From: Myxococcales bacterium
Lineage (GTDB): Bacteria > Myxococcota_A > UBA9160 > JALSIO01
Reading direction: 5' to 3'
Length of the DNA: 13,732 nt
Assembly: GCA_026989995.1 (NCBI GenBank)
Contig: JALSIO010000591.1
Location: 1-13,732 of the forward strand
Part shown: positions 1-7,200 of the stretch, in pieces
Layout of the letters: every line of letters begins with the position of its first letter
Position numbering within the stretch: the first letter of the stretch is position 1
Notes under the pieces: model-generated
Databases searched by the model: none
The model's input: only the letters and a program-made list of their open reading frames with translations
What the model was told of the DNA's origin: nothing
Program-made: the position numbers and the translations under genes

Positions 1-1
1 G

Positions 2-622
2 GCGGCCGAGGCCGCCTGCAAGCACGCAGGCGTCAGCGCCGATCGCGTGGACCGCTTCGACCTCTACAGCTGCTTTCCCTCGGCGGTCGAGCTCGCCCTG
101 GGCGCCCTCGGCCTGGACGTGGAGGATCCGCGCGGATTCACCACCACCGGCGGGCTGGCGCACCACGGGGGTCCGGGGAACAACTACACCACGCATGCCC
201 TTTGCAACATGACCGCCGTCCTCCGCGGCAGCGCCGGTGTCGGCTGGGTCTCGGGCCTCGGCATGTGCGCCGCCAAGCACGCGATCTGCGTCCTCGGAAG
301 CGATCCGGAGGGGCTCCGCGCGGCGGACGGACGTGGCAGCGAGGTGGGGCTCGCGCCCGCCGAGCGAGAGGGGCCGCCCCTCGTGGAGCGGCCCTCCGGG
401 CCGGCCCGGGTGGAGAGCTACACCGTGATCTTCGACCGGGCCAATCGGCCCGTGCACGCCGTCTTCGTGATCCGGCTGCAGGACGGGGCGCGGAGCCTGG
501 CCGTGGCCGAGGCGGCGAGCTTCCCGGTCCTACGCCTGATCCGGGAGGAGGGGGTGGGCCTCGTCGGTCGGGTGGAGCCCGGCCACGGGGAGGCGCCGAA
601 CCGCTTCCGGCTCGCGGACTGA
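2..622 (+). CDS. Thiolase-like protein (TLP1/SCP-x type acetyl-CoA acetyltransferase), 3' part
   Basis: The reading frame is open from the left edge to TGA 620-622, so this is the C-terminal 206 residues of a gene that begins outside the window. Visible landmarks are DLYSCFPSAVELAL, the glycine-rich TTTGGLAHHGGPGNNYTTHA block and GMCAAKHAI. These match the second half of the thiolase fold in the lipid-transfer/acetyl-CoA acetyltransferase group. About 70 further residues, from SYTVIFDRANRPVHAVF to the end, match the additional C-terminal domain of thiolase-like protein type 1 (family knowledge). Such proteins act on acyl-CoA thioesters in the cytoplasm, but the exact substrate is not known. 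The catalytic cysteine half lies outside the window, so competence cannot be judged. The gene is followed after 38 bases by a nitronate monooxygenase on the same strand, probably in one operon. Confidence 0.85.
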   Translation, partial: AAEAACKHAGVSADRVDRFDLYSCFPSAVELALGALGLDVEDPRGFTTTGGLAHHGGPGNNYTTHALCNMTAVLRGSAGVGWVSGLGMCAAKHAICVLGSDPEGLRAADGRGSEVGLAPAEREGPPLVERPSGPARVESYTVIFDRANRPVHAVFVIRLQDGARSLAVAEAASFPVLRLIREEGVGLVGRVEPGHGEAPNRFRLAD

Positions 623-644
623 TCCGGGCGCGGCGGCCCGCGTC

Positions 645-655
645 GAGGAGGAGGG
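645..655 (+). promoter_or_regulatory. Strong ribosome binding site of nitronate monooxygenase
   Basis: GAGGAGGAGGG with 5 bases to the GTG at 661. It decides the start, since the frame is open for a long way upstream. Confidence 0.8.
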
Positions 656-660
656 CGGCA

Positions 661-1803
661 GTGGCGCTTCGGACCCGAATCTGTGAGCTCTTCGGGATCG
701 AGCACCCCATCGTGCTCGCGGGCATGGGCGGGGCGAGCACACCGGAGCTCGTGGCGGCGGTCTCGAACGCCGGCGGCCTCGGGGTGCTCGGCGCCGCGTC
801 GTGCGGCCCCCGGCAGCTGCGGGCCTGGATCGAGGAGACCCGGCAGCTCACCGACCGGCCCTTCGGCGTGGACACACTGCTTCCCGCCTCGGTCCGGCGT
901 CGCGCCTACGAGCGCTCCGGCGGCCGGCCCCCGCAGGAGCGGATGCCCGAGTGGCAGCGCTTCGCGCGGGAGTTCATGGAGCGGGAGGGGCTCGAGCTTC
1001 CTCCGATGGACGAGCTCCTCCGGGACGCGGGCCTCGACGCGCGCGATCGCGACGGGCCTCCGGTGTTCACCCCCGAGTTCTTCGAGGCCCAGATGGAGGT
1101 CGTGATCGAGGAGCGGGTTCCCGTCTACGCCGCCGGTCTCGGCAACCCCGGCCCCTGGATCGAGCGGCTGCATCGGAACGGAACCCGGGTGATCTCGGTG
1201 GTGGGAACGGTGCGCCACGCGCGGCAGGTGGCCGAGGCCGGAGTGGATGTGATCGTGGCGCAGGGGCACGACGGGGGCGGCCACAACGCGCCCATCGGGA
1301 CGCTCGCGCTCATCCCGCAGGTGGTGGACGCGGCGGGCGGCATTCCGGTGCTCGGGGCCGGGGGCATCGCAGACGGGCGCGGCGTGGCGGCGGCGCTCAC
1401 CCTCGGTGCCGAGGGCGCGTGGGTCGGGTCCGCCTTCCTGGCCACGCCGGAGGCCGGAATCCGCGAGTTCCAGAAGAAGGTCCTCGTCGAGGCGCGCGAG
1501 GAGGATACGGTGGTCTCCCGTGCGGTCACCGGGAAGCCGGCCCGCCTCGTCCGCAACCGGTGGTGTGAGGCCGTGGCCGAGTCGGGCCTCGAGCCCCTTC
1601 CCATGCCCTTCCAGCCCATGGTGGCGATGCCGGTGCTCGCCGCCGCGCATCGCGCGGAGCGCGGGGACGTCGCGCCCGGTTTCGCGGGGCAGGGGATCGG
1701 CATGATCCAGGACATCCACCCGGCCGCGGAGGTGCTTCTCGCCCTGGTGCGGGGCGCCGAGCAGGCGCTCCACGGCGCCGCGCGCTTCGTCGTCCCGGAC
1801 TGA
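661..1803 (+). CDS. Nitronate monooxygenase (2-nitropropane dioxygenase family)
   Basis: A 380-residue FMN-dependent TIM-barrel protein. The N-terminus ICELFGIEHPIVLAGMGG, the block GHDGGGHNAPIG at residues 202-213 and the phosphate-binding stretch VLGAGGIADGRG are typical of nitronate monooxygenases. In that family a His in the position of H208 is the catalytic base (family knowledge). The reaction is oxidation of alkyl nitronates such as propionate-3-nitronate to aldehyde and nitrite; a FabK-like enoyl reductase role is a less likely alternative. I chose GTG at 661 because GAGGAGGAGGG (645-655) sits 5 bases upstream and the family N-terminus begins here. The same frame stays open further upstream, but that region overlaps the thiolase gene. 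A segment at about residues 85-150 is longer than in the smallest family members. Its 3' end converges on the flippase-like gene with a gap of 16 bases. Confidence 0.88.
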   Translation: MALRTRICELFGIEHPIVLAGMGGASTPELVAAVSNAGGLGVLGAASCGPRQLRAWIEETRQLTDRPFGVDTLLPASVRRRAYERSGGRPPQERMPEWQRFAREFMEREGLELPPMDELLRDAGLDARDRDGPPVFTPEFFEAQMEVVIEERVPVYAAGLGNPGPWIERLHRNGTRVISVVGTVRHARQVAEAGVDVIVAQGHDGGGHNAPIGTLALIPQVVDAAGGIPVLGAGGIADGRGVAAALTLGAEGAWVGSAFLATPEAGIREFQKKVLVEAREEDTVVSRAVTGKPARLVRNRWCEAVAESGLEPLPMPFQPMVAMPVLAAAHRAERGDVAPGFAGQGIGMIQDIHPAAEVLLALVRGAEQALHGAARFVVPD

Positions 1804-1819
1804 CATCTCCGGGCGGCTC

Positions 1820-2785
1820 TCATCCCTCGAGTGCGTCGTGGAGCAGTGGTTCGGGCACCGGCTCGCCGGCTGCGCGGGCCTCCCGGACCGTCCGGAGCAG
1901 CTCGAGCGCCCGGGGCAGGAAGAGCACGCCGATGACCACGTTGAGCAGCAGGAAGAGGGTGTTGGTCGCGAAGGCGTAGGCGATCAGCGTGTCCCTTGGC
2001 GCGTGGTCGGCGAAAAGCCCGGCCCACGCGAGCTCGCGGGTTCCGTAGTTGGCGAAGGACGGGATGGTGAGCGCCAGGTAGAGGATGGGGATCCGCGCGA
2101 GCAGGGAGAGCCAGGGGATGGGCACGCCGAAGGCCCGGCTCGCGAGCCACTGGATGGTGACGTCGAAGACCGCCAGCAGCGCGAAGCAGGCCACGTAGGG
2201 CAGCAGGCGCCGGGGCGGGATGCGGCCGAGAAATCGGCGGACGCGGCCACCCGCGGGCAGGCGGAAGCGCGGTGCCAGGACCGCCGCGCCGGCCGCCGCG
2301 GCGACGATCGCCCAGCTCACGCCCGCGGTGAGCGCCACGTCGGGGTTGGCCTCGAGGCCACCGGGCAGAAGCGGCAGCGCGATGGTGAGCTGGAGCACCA
2401 TCACCGCGAAATGGATCACGCCCGGAATCAGGGCTGCGCCGAGCACGGCGTCCATCCGCCCGCCGGTGAGCCGGGCCAGACCCACGAAGAAGGCCGCATC
2501 GGAGAGCGGGTTGCTCACCGCCCGCAGGAGCTCCGAGCCGCCGCGGATGGCGAAGACCTCACGGAACGAGACCTCCCGCACGAACTTGCGCACCGCGAGG
2601 GCCTGAAGCCAGGTCCAGACTCCGAAGAACGCGAGCCGGTCGGCCGCGGTGACGGCGAGGAAGAGGGGCACGTCCGCGTGCCGCATGGCCCCGACGAGGG
2701 CGGCCCAGTCGGTGGCAAAGCCGAAGACGTAGGCGAGCAGCGCGGCCGAGACCACCCACGGGACCACGTGCCGCCAGCTCTTCAT
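1820..2785 (-). CDS. Flippase-like integral membrane protein (LPG synthase TM region / UPF0104)
   Basis: A 321-residue polytopic membrane protein with about seven or eight hydrophobic segments: residues 8-24, 40-63, 93-105, 113-139, 153-171, 193-214, 225-242 and 267-290. The stretch IPSFANYGTRELAWAGL at 241-257 fits the conserved P-x(n)-G-x-RE signature of the lysylphosphatidylglycerol synthase transmembrane/AglD-like family, and SNPLSDAAFF at 91-100 is also typical. The LPG synthase catalytic domain is absent, so a lipid or lipid-linked intermediate flippase-like role in the inner membrane is the usual inference; the substrate is unknown. ATG 2785 begins MKSWRHVVPW directly before the first membrane segment. 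The longer upstream open frame runs antisense to the HAD gene and is rejected. No clear Shine-Dalgarno is seen. The gene is divergent from the HAD phosphatase, with 102 bases between the starts. Confidence 0.8.
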   Translation of the reverse strand: MKSWRHVVPWVVSAALLAYVFGFATDWAALVGAMRHADVPLFLAVTAADRLAFFGVWTWLQALAVRKFVREVSFREVFAIRGGSELLRAVSNPLSDAAFFVGLARLTGGRMDAVLGAALIPGVIHFAVMVLQLTIALPLLPGGLEANPDVALTAGVSWAIVAAAAGAAVLAPRFRLPAGGRVRRFLGRIPPRRLLPYVACFALLAVFDVTIQWLASRAFGVPIPWLSLLARIPILYLALTIPSFANYGTRELAWAGLFADHAPRDTLIAYAFATNTLFLLLNVVIGVLFLPRALELLRTVREARAAGEPVPEPLLHDALEG

Positions 2786-2808
2786 CCATCGGGGAGCCAC
2801 GGGGGAGC

Positions 2809-2814
2809 AGCATA
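2809..2814 (-). promoter_or_regulatory. Candidate -10 element of the flippase-like gene
   Basis: TATGCT read on the minus strand (2814 to 2809), ending 23 bases before the ATG at 2785. It is a good sigma70-type -10, but I see no matching -35. The implied leader is only about 16 bases and has no Shine-Dalgarno. Confidence 0.45.
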
Positions 2815-2848
2815 GCGTGGCATCCGGGCGGCCCCGCGCCACCGGAAG

Positions 2849-2878
2849 CTGGCGCGAGCCCGGGCCGGCTCCTACCCT
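2849..2878 (+). promoter_or_regulatory. Candidate promoter of the HAD gene (leaderless arrangement)
   Basis: CTGGCG (2849-2854), an 18-base spacer and TACCCT (2873-2878). Only 9 bases separate the -10 from the ATG at 2888, so transcription would start at or within a few bases of the start codon. No Shine-Dalgarno is present, which agrees with a leaderless mRNA. Confidence 0.5.
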
Positions 2879-2887
2879 GCGCCCCGC

Positions 2888-3664
2888 ATGGCTGCGGCCC
2901 ATCCGCCCGATGGCCGGGTGCTCGTCCTCGACTTCGACGGCGTGATCGCGCAGAGCGCGCCCGAGGCGCTGCTCGTCGCCCGCCGCACCCACGAGCGCCT
3001 CTTTCCGGATCTTCCCCTGCCCTGCTCCGAGGAAGCGCTTGCTCGCGAGTTCGTGCGGCTGATGCCCTTTGGCAACCGCGCCGAGGACTACGGCGCCGCG
3101 CTTCGGGCCATCGCCCTCGGCGTCCCGATCGAGGACCAGGCCACCTACGACGCTTTCAAGGCGGGGCTTCCCGAGGAGACGCTCCAGGCCTTCCACCGGC
3201 GATTCTACGAGGAGCGCCGCCGGCTCGAACAGGAGGACCGCGGGCGGTGGCTCGCCCTGCTCCGGCCCTATCCGGAGGTGGTGGATCTGCTCCGGCGGCG
3301 CGGCTCCGAGAGGATCCTGGCCATCGCCACGGCCAAGGACCGCCACTCGGTGGGTCGCCTGCTCGATCACTACGGGATCGCCGAGCTCTTTCCCGCGGAC
3401 CTCCGGCTCGACAAGGAGACGGGGGTGACCAAGGATCTGCACCTGCGCCACCTCGCAGACCGGCTCCGGATCCCCTTCGAGGCCATGACCTTCGTGGACG
3501 ACAAGGTCCACCACCTCGACTGCGTCGCCCCCCTCGGCGTGCGATGCGTGCTCGCGGGCTGGGGCTACAACACGAGCCGCGAGGCCGAGCTCGCCCGCGC
3601 CCACGGCCACGAGGTGGCGACCCTCGAGGATGTCGAGCCGCGGCTCTTCGGGTCGCCGGGCTGA
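2888..3664 (+). CDS. HAD-superfamily hydrolase (phosphoglycolate phosphatase-like)
   Basis: A 258-residue cytoplasmic HAD phosphatase. Motif I is VLDFDGVI with D15 (nucleophile) and D17. Motif II is IATAK with T148. The motif III lysine is K182 in GVTKDLHL. Motif IV is FVDDKVHHL with D204 and D205. The roughly 100-residue helical insertion between motif I and motif II (about residues 25-125) is a C1-type cap, as in phosphoglycolate phosphatase and beta-phosphoglucomutase relatives. The substrate cannot be read from the sequence; a small sugar phosphate or phosphoglycolate is likely. ATG 2888 lies just before motif I and directly after a -10-like element, so this start is preferred. It is followed after 91 bases by nfu, which has its own promoter. 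Confidence 0.85.
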   Translation: MAAAHPPDGRVLVLDFDGVIAQSAPEALLVARRTHERLFPDLPLPCSEEALAREFVRLMPFGNRAEDYGAALRAIALGVPIEDQATYDAFKAGLPEETLQAFHRRFYEERRRLEQEDRGRWLALLRPYPEVVDLLRRRGSERILAIATAKDRHSVGRLLDHYGIAELFPADLRLDKETGVTKDLHLRHLADRLRIPFEAMTFVDDKVHHLDCVAPLGVRCVLAGWGYNTSREAELARAHGHEVATLEDVEPRLFGSPG

Positions 3665-3682
3665 GGCCACCGGCGGCCGCGC

Positions 3683-3711
3683 TTGGCGCGCCCGCGCGCG
3701 CCCCCTACCCT
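3683..3711 (+). promoter_or_regulatory. Candidate promoter of the Nfu gene
   Basis: TTGGCG (3683-3688), a 17-base spacer and TACCCT (3706-3711). This is the best-spaced -35/-10 pair in the window. Transcription would begin near 3718, giving a leader of about 38 bases that contains the GGGAGG ribosome binding site at 3745-3750. Confidence 0.55.
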
Positions 3712-3755
3712 CGGAGGGCGGCCGCCGTGGGAGCGGTCCGTGGCGGGAGGTGGCC

Positions 3756-4313
3756 ATGAGCCTGGGCTTCCGGATGCACGCCGAGCGCACCCCCAACCCG
3801 GACAGCATCAAATGGGTGCTCGGAGAGCCCCTGCTTCCTCGGGGCCGGAGCGCCTCCTTCGATGCGGCCCCGGATCCTTCGGTCTCCCCCCTCGCGGCCC
3901 GGCTCTTCGGGATCGAGGGCGTGGTCCGCGTCTTCCTCGGATCCAACTTCGTGACCGTGACCAAGCGGCCCGAGGTGGATTGGATGTCCATCGCCCAGGA
4001 CATCGTGGATGCCCTCAAGGCCCACGCCGCGTCCGGGGAGCCCGCCCTCTCCGAGGACTACGAGCCCCCCCGCCGCGAGGGCGAGGGGGAGGTCGAGGCC
4101 CGCATCCGTGAGATCCTCGAAGAGGAGATCCGCCCGGCGGTGGCCATGGACGGTGGCGACGTGAGCTTCGTCGGCTTCCGCGACGGCGTGGTCGAGGTCC
4201 ACCTCGAGGGCGCCTGCGCGGGGTGTCCGAGCTCGACGGCCACCCTCAAGTTCGGGATCGAGGCGCGCCTCCGCGAGGAGATTCCCGAGGTGACCGAGGT
4301 GGTGGCCCTCTAG
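3756..4313 (+). CDS. Nfu-type iron-sulfur cluster scaffold (NFU N-domain plus NifU C-terminal domain)
   Basis: A 185-residue protein with the two-domain layout of eukaryotic NFU1 and bacterial Nfu proteins. The N-terminal NFU domain covers about residues 7-90 (RTPNPDSIKW, then SPLAARLF, then VFLGSNFVTVTK). The NifU C-terminal domain covers about 112-185, with MDGGDVSFVGF and the cluster-binding C154-A-G-C157 followed by PSSTATLK. It would bind and pass on a [4Fe-4S] cluster to client enzymes in the cytoplasm; the N-domain of this family has no cysteine ligands (family knowledge). ATG 3756 is chosen because GGGAGG at 3745-3750 is correctly spaced and the family N-terminus starts here; the frame is open upstream without homology. 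No other isc or suf genes are nearby. Confidence 0.9.
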   Translation: MSLGFRMHAERTPNPDSIKWVLGEPLLPRGRSASFDAAPDPSVSPLAARLFGIEGVVRVFLGSNFVTVTKRPEVDWMSIAQDIVDALKAHAASGEPALSEDYEPPRREGEGEVEARIREILEEEIRPAVAMDGGDVSFVGFRDGVVEVHLEGACAGCPSSTATLKFGIEARLREEIPEVTEVVAL

Positions 4314-4367
4314 GCGGCCCCGCCAGCCCGGGCGCGCCCGCCCGGACGGGCAGTACCCACCCCCCGA

Positions 4368-4374
4368 AGAGGAG
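4368..4374 (+). promoter_or_regulatory. Ribosome binding site deciding a TTG start
   Basis: AGAGGAG with 7 bases to the TTG at 4382. TACCCA at 4354-4359 just upstream resembles the -10 elements of neighbouring genes, but I see no -35 for it. Confidence 0.65.
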
Positions 4375-4381
4375 CGCTCCC

Positions 4382-5836
4382 TTGCGCGCGCGAGGACGTC
4401 GTCTGCTCGTCGCGGTGGTCGGATTTGCGATGGGTGCCGCCGCGGGTGCGGTGGTGCGCTCGCTCCTGCCCCCGCCCCCGGCCCCGGAGGCCCCGCCCGA
4501 GGAGATCCGGAGCGCCCCGCCCGAGGGCGTGCTGGCCCCGGAGGCCCCCCCGGCCGCGCTCGCGCTCCCCCCCCTCGACGCGGCCGGCTTCGACGACCTC
4601 GTCCGCGAGACCCTGCGGCGCGAAGGGCCCCTCGAGCGGGACGGGGTCCGGGCAGCCGGCGCCCGGACCGCCTCCTCGCCGCAGATGCCGGCCCGCCTCG
4701 TCCGATGGGTCGAACCCTCGGGAGCCCCGCCCGAGGCCATCACGCCACCCCTTCGCGTGGAGTACACGGTCTCGCCCGAGCTCAGCCGACGGGTGCTGCG
4801 CATCCTGGAGCGGGCGCGGGTGGAACTCGGCCACGTGGTGGTCATGGACCCGGCCTCGGGTCGCATCCACGCCTACATCTCCACGGCCCCGGATCGCTTT
4901 CCGCCCGACCGGACCTATCCCGCCGCCTCCCTCATGAAGGTGGTGACCGCTGCGGCTGCGATGCACTACGCGCCGGAGCTCGTCCGCCGCCCCTGCCGCT
5001 TCGCCGGGAGCCCCTACCGGCTCACCCGCGCCCGGCTCCGCGAGCCCCCGATGGGCCGCGAGGTGAGCTTCGAGACCGCGCTCGCGAGCTCCAACAACCA
5101 GTGCCTCGCGCGCATCGCCGTCCGGGGGGTGGGGGCCGAGGCCCTGCTCGGCACCATCGCCCGCTTCGGGCTGCTCGAGACCCCGGCACCGGGTCATCCC
5201 CCGGGCGAGACCCGGCCCGTCCGCGACGAGCTCGACCTCGGCCGGCTCGGCTGCGGGCTCGCCGGCTGCCGGATCACGCCGCTGCACGCCGTGCGGCTGG
5301 CCGCGACCCTCGCCGACGGCCAGCTCGTGCGCCCCTTCTGGGTGGATCGCGTGGTGGACGCCCGGGGCCTCGAGCTCTCCCTTCCGCCCCGTGGTCCCGA
5401 GGCGCGCGTCATGACCGCGGCGCTCGCGCTCGAGCTTCGGGAGATGCTCACGGCGACCACCCGGAAGGGTACGGCGCGGCGCGCGTTCCGGGACCGCCGG
5501 GGGCGCCCCCTGCTCGGGGCGATCCGCGTCGCTGGAAAGACCGGGAGCCTCTCGGGCCGCAACCCCGACGGGCGCTACGAGTGGTTCGCAGGAGTCGCCC
5601 CGGCCGGGGAGCCCCGGGTCGCCCTCGCGGTGGTCCTGGTGCAGGGGGATCTCTGGTGGCGAAATGCCTCGCAGGTCGCCGCCAGCGTCCTCGAGGCGAT
5701 CTTCTGCCACCGCAGGCAGTGCGACGCGTCCCGGGCCGAGGCGCTCCTCGGCACGCCGGCCCCGCGAACGGCGTCCTCCGGTCCCGGCACCGGGGGCGTG
5801 CCCGTCGCCGGCCCGCTCCACCCCGCGGCGCGCTGA
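4382..5836 (+). CDS. Membrane-anchored penicillin-binding transpeptidase domain protein
   Basis: A 484-residue protein. An RRARG-type basic N-terminus precedes one membrane segment (about residues 8-26). A Pro/Ala-rich linker of about 35 residues contains two copies of APEAPP. After it comes a serine acyltransferase domain with all three penicillin-binding motifs: S183-L-M-K186 (nucleophile and lysine), S237-N-N239, and K386-T-G-S389. The active site would lie in the periplasm. No glycosyltransferase or classical class B dimerisation domain is visible, so it is shorter than FtsI or PBP2. It may be a cross-linking D,D-transpeptidase, but a D,D-carboxypeptidase or beta-lactam-interacting role cannot be excluded. 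Six or so cysteines, including FCHRRQC near the C-terminus, could form disulfides outside the cell. TTG 4382 is supported by AGAGGAG at 4368-4374 and by the basic-then-hydrophobic N-terminus. Confidence 0.82.
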   Translation: MRARGRRLLVAVVGFAMGAAAGAVVRSLLPPPPAPEAPPEEIRSAPPEGVLAPEAPPAALALPPLDAAGFDDLVRETLRREGPLERDGVRAAGARTASSPQMPARLVRWVEPSGAPPEAITPPLRVEYTVSPELSRRVLRILERARVELGHVVVMDPASGRIHAYISTAPDRFPPDRTYPAASLMKVVTAAAAMHYAPELVRRPCRFAGSPYRLTRARLREPPMGREVSFETALASSNNQCLARIAVRGVGAEALLGTIARFGLLETPAPGHPPGETRPVRDELDLGRLGCGLAGCRITPLHAVRLAATLADGQLVRPFWVDRVVDARGLELSLPPRGPEARVMTAALALELREMLTATTRKGTARRAFRDRRGRPLLGAIRVAGKTGSLSGRNPDGRYEWFAGVAPAGEPRVALAVVLVQGDLWWRNASQVAASVLEAIFCHRRQCDASRAEALLGTPAPRTASSGPGTGGVPVAGPLHPAAR

Positions 5837-5853
5837 CGCGGGCGCGCCCGGGG

Positions 5854-5958
5854 TCAGCCCTCGCCGCGCTCGGCCTGTCGCCGGCGCTTCTTGCGGCGCT
5901 TGAAGCGGACGTCGCGGAAGTGCTGCTTGCGTTTCTTCTTGCTCTTGGATCTCGCCAT
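5854..5958 (-). CDS. 34-residue highly basic peptide, unknown function
   Basis: The ATG at 5958 opens a 34-residue frame, beginning MARSKSKKKRKQHFRD and ending RQAERGEG, with 18 Lys/Arg in 34 residues. I do not recognise a named family. Its size and charge recall tiny ribosome-associated proteins such as bTHX or the bS22/COX24-like group, but their signature residues are absent. A conserved, separately transcribed gene is suggested by a well-placed promoter (CTGCCC, 17 bases, TAGCCT) that ends 8 bases before the ATG. No Shine-Dalgarno is present, so a leaderless mRNA is likely. It lies between the stop of the double-PilZ gene (54 bases upstream) and the convergent transpeptidase (17 bases away). 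RNA or ribosome binding is an inference from composition only. The antisense strand is part of a long open frame without homology. Confidence 0.6.
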   Translation of the reverse strand: MARSKSKKKRKQHFRDVRFKRRKKRRRQAERGEG

Positions 5959-5966
5959 GGCGCCGC

Positions 5967-5995
5967 AGGCTACCCGATCCCGGCCGCCGGGGCAG
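5967..5995 (-). promoter_or_regulatory. Candidate promoter of the 34-residue basic peptide (leaderless arrangement)
   Basis: On the minus strand, CTGCCC (5995-5990), a 17-base spacer and TAGCCT (5972-5967). Eight bases separate the -10 from the ATG at 5958. Both hexamers are identical to those upstream of the MBL-fold gene at 11259-11288. Confidence 0.5.
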
Positions 5996-6012
5996 GGGGG
6001 GTGGCGGCTGGC

Positions 6013-7134
6013 TCAGGCCCGGTCGGGGAGCACCTCGGAGAGCACTGCGCCAAGGGAGGCGGCCTCGCCGTCGACGAGCGTCTCGACCGTGGGGAGGTCC
6101 GCGATCACCGTCTCGAGCCGGCGGGCCACGTCGGCGGAGAGGGGCTCGAAGTGCAGGGCCAGCCCCCGCGGCCCGTCGTCGCGGCTCACCACGGCGTCGA
6201 CGACAAGGGGCTCACCGCCCGGATCGGCGTGGAGTGCGAGCCGGAGACGGTCCCCCACGCGGAGGTCGCGCCGCGGCTCCACCCGCATGCCCCGGGTGCT
6301 GAGGTCCCGGCCGAGGAGAACGCGTCCGGCTTCGCTCGCGAGTTCGGTGATCGGCCCCTCGAAGCGCCTGCGCGGTTCGGCCCGCTGCTCGCGGGGCACC
6401 CGGGCCGTGCCGGCAGCGCGTCCCTCCGCGAAGGGCTCGATGGGACCGGCGCCCGCCTCGGAGAGGAGGGACTCGAAACGTGCGGCGACGTCGGGCTCCA
6501 ACCGGGCGAAGTGCAGGCCGGCCACGTGGGTCGGCTCGCCATCCCGGGTGCTGCGTTCCGAGCGGGCGACCCGCGCGGGGAGCCGCAGCGGAGGCCGGCC
6601 GGCCTCGCCCGTGGGAAGCTCGAGCTCCACCCCGGTTCCGATCTCGAGGTGCCGGTCGAGCAGCAGGCGGCAGCCACTGCGGGACAGGTCCGCCAGCTGC
6701 GCCCCGATCCGCTTGAGGCCGATCACGAGGGTTGCATCGCCCCGGCGCGGAACGCGCAGCGCGCGGCGGCGCTCGGGCCCCCGGTAGAGCGCCCGGAGGA
6801 GCAGCAGGCGGAGGACCTCGCGCCGTACGGGGCGGCGGACCAGGTAGTCGTAGCCGCCCCCGCGCAGCATCCGGCGGAGGGCTGGGGAGTCCTCCTCCAC
6901 CACGACGATGCCGAGGGGGCCGCCGAGCAGCTCGGCGGCCGTGCCGCCGCGGGCCGCGACGTCGGCCGCGCGGCGCGGCGAGGTGACCACCATGTCCCGC
7001 GGCGGCACGAGGGTCTCCGGGATCTGGCCGCCGCGGAGGTGCACGAAATCGGCTCCGAGCTCCTCGAGGAGCTCCCGCACGTCCGCGAGCTCCCCGTCGT
7101 CCACCAGCAGGACGGAGGGTTGGGATTCGCCCAT
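6013..7134 (-). CDS. Pseudo-receiver plus two PilZ domains (putative c-di-GMP effector)
   Basis: A 373-residue soluble protein. Residues 7-118 look like a response-regulator receiver domain: VLLVDDGE supplies acidic residues D12 and D13, and GYDYLVRRPV resembles the end of the fold. The usual phospho-acceptor Asp is replaced (RDMVVTSP, 46-53) and the switch lysine is Arg, so it is probably not phosphorylated. Two PilZ domains follow. The first is at about 120-225 (ERRRALR, then DLSRSG 149-154). The second is at about 252-345 (PRRRFEG, then DLSTRGM 277-283). RxxxR followed by D/NxSxxG is the c-di-GMP binding signature (family knowledge). It would bind c-di-GMP and control a partner that I cannot identify. 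ATG 7134 has GGGGAGG 4 bases upstream. The gene lies 66 bases after the CPBP protease gene, with no promoter seen between them, so they may be co-transcribed. Confidence 0.82.
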   Translation of the reverse strand: MGESQPSVLLVDDGELADVRELLEELGADFVHLRGGQIPETLVPPRDMVVTSPRRAADVAARGGTAAELLGGPLGIVVVEEDSPALRRMLRGGGYDYLVRRPVRREVLRLLLLRALYRGPERRRALRVPRRGDATLVIGLKRIGAQLADLSRSGCRLLLDRHLEIGTGVELELPTGEAGRPPLRLPARVARSERSTRDGEPTHVAGLHFARLEPDVAARFESLLSEAGAGPIEPFAEGRAAGTARVPREQRAEPRRRFEGPITELASEAGRVLLGRDLSTRGMRVEPRRDLRVGDRLRLALHADPGGEPLVVDAVVSRDDGPRGLALHFEPLSADVARRLETVIADLPTVETLVDGEAASLGAVLSEVLPDRA

Positions 7135-7171
7135 GGTGCCTCCCCGTTGGCCTTCCTCCGGTTCGGCGCAT

Positions 7172-7200
7172 GGGGGCCGGGCCTTGATGGCCCCCGGGGG
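7172..7200 (-). terminator. GC-rich hairpin after the CPBP gene
   Basis: GGGGGCC (7172-7178) and GGCCCCC (7189-7195) can form a 7-pair stem with a 10-base loop, just downstream of the CPBP stop codon (7201-7203 on the minus strand). No T-tract follows, so termination is uncertain. Confidence 0.3.

Noticed and set aside
202..660. Upstream extension of the nitronate monooxygenase frame
   Set aside because: It overlaps the thiolase gene out of frame and is Arg-rich low-complexity; GTG 661 has a strong ribosome binding site.
2786..4018. N-terminal extension of the flippase-like frame to 4018 (minus strand)
   Set aside because: It runs antisense through the HAD and Nfu genes and has no membrane or domain features; ATG 2785 directly precedes the first membrane segment.
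4480..4548. A repeated GGCCCCGGAGGCCCC (4480-4494 and 4534-4548) as a regulatory or mobile repeat
   Set aside because: It lies in frame and encodes the repeated APEAPP unit of the transpeptidase linker, so protein-level repetition explains it.
5854..5958. The basic peptide as ribosomal protein bTHX or bS22
   Set aside because: Charge and size fit, but I cannot see the characteristic residues of either family, so no name is given.
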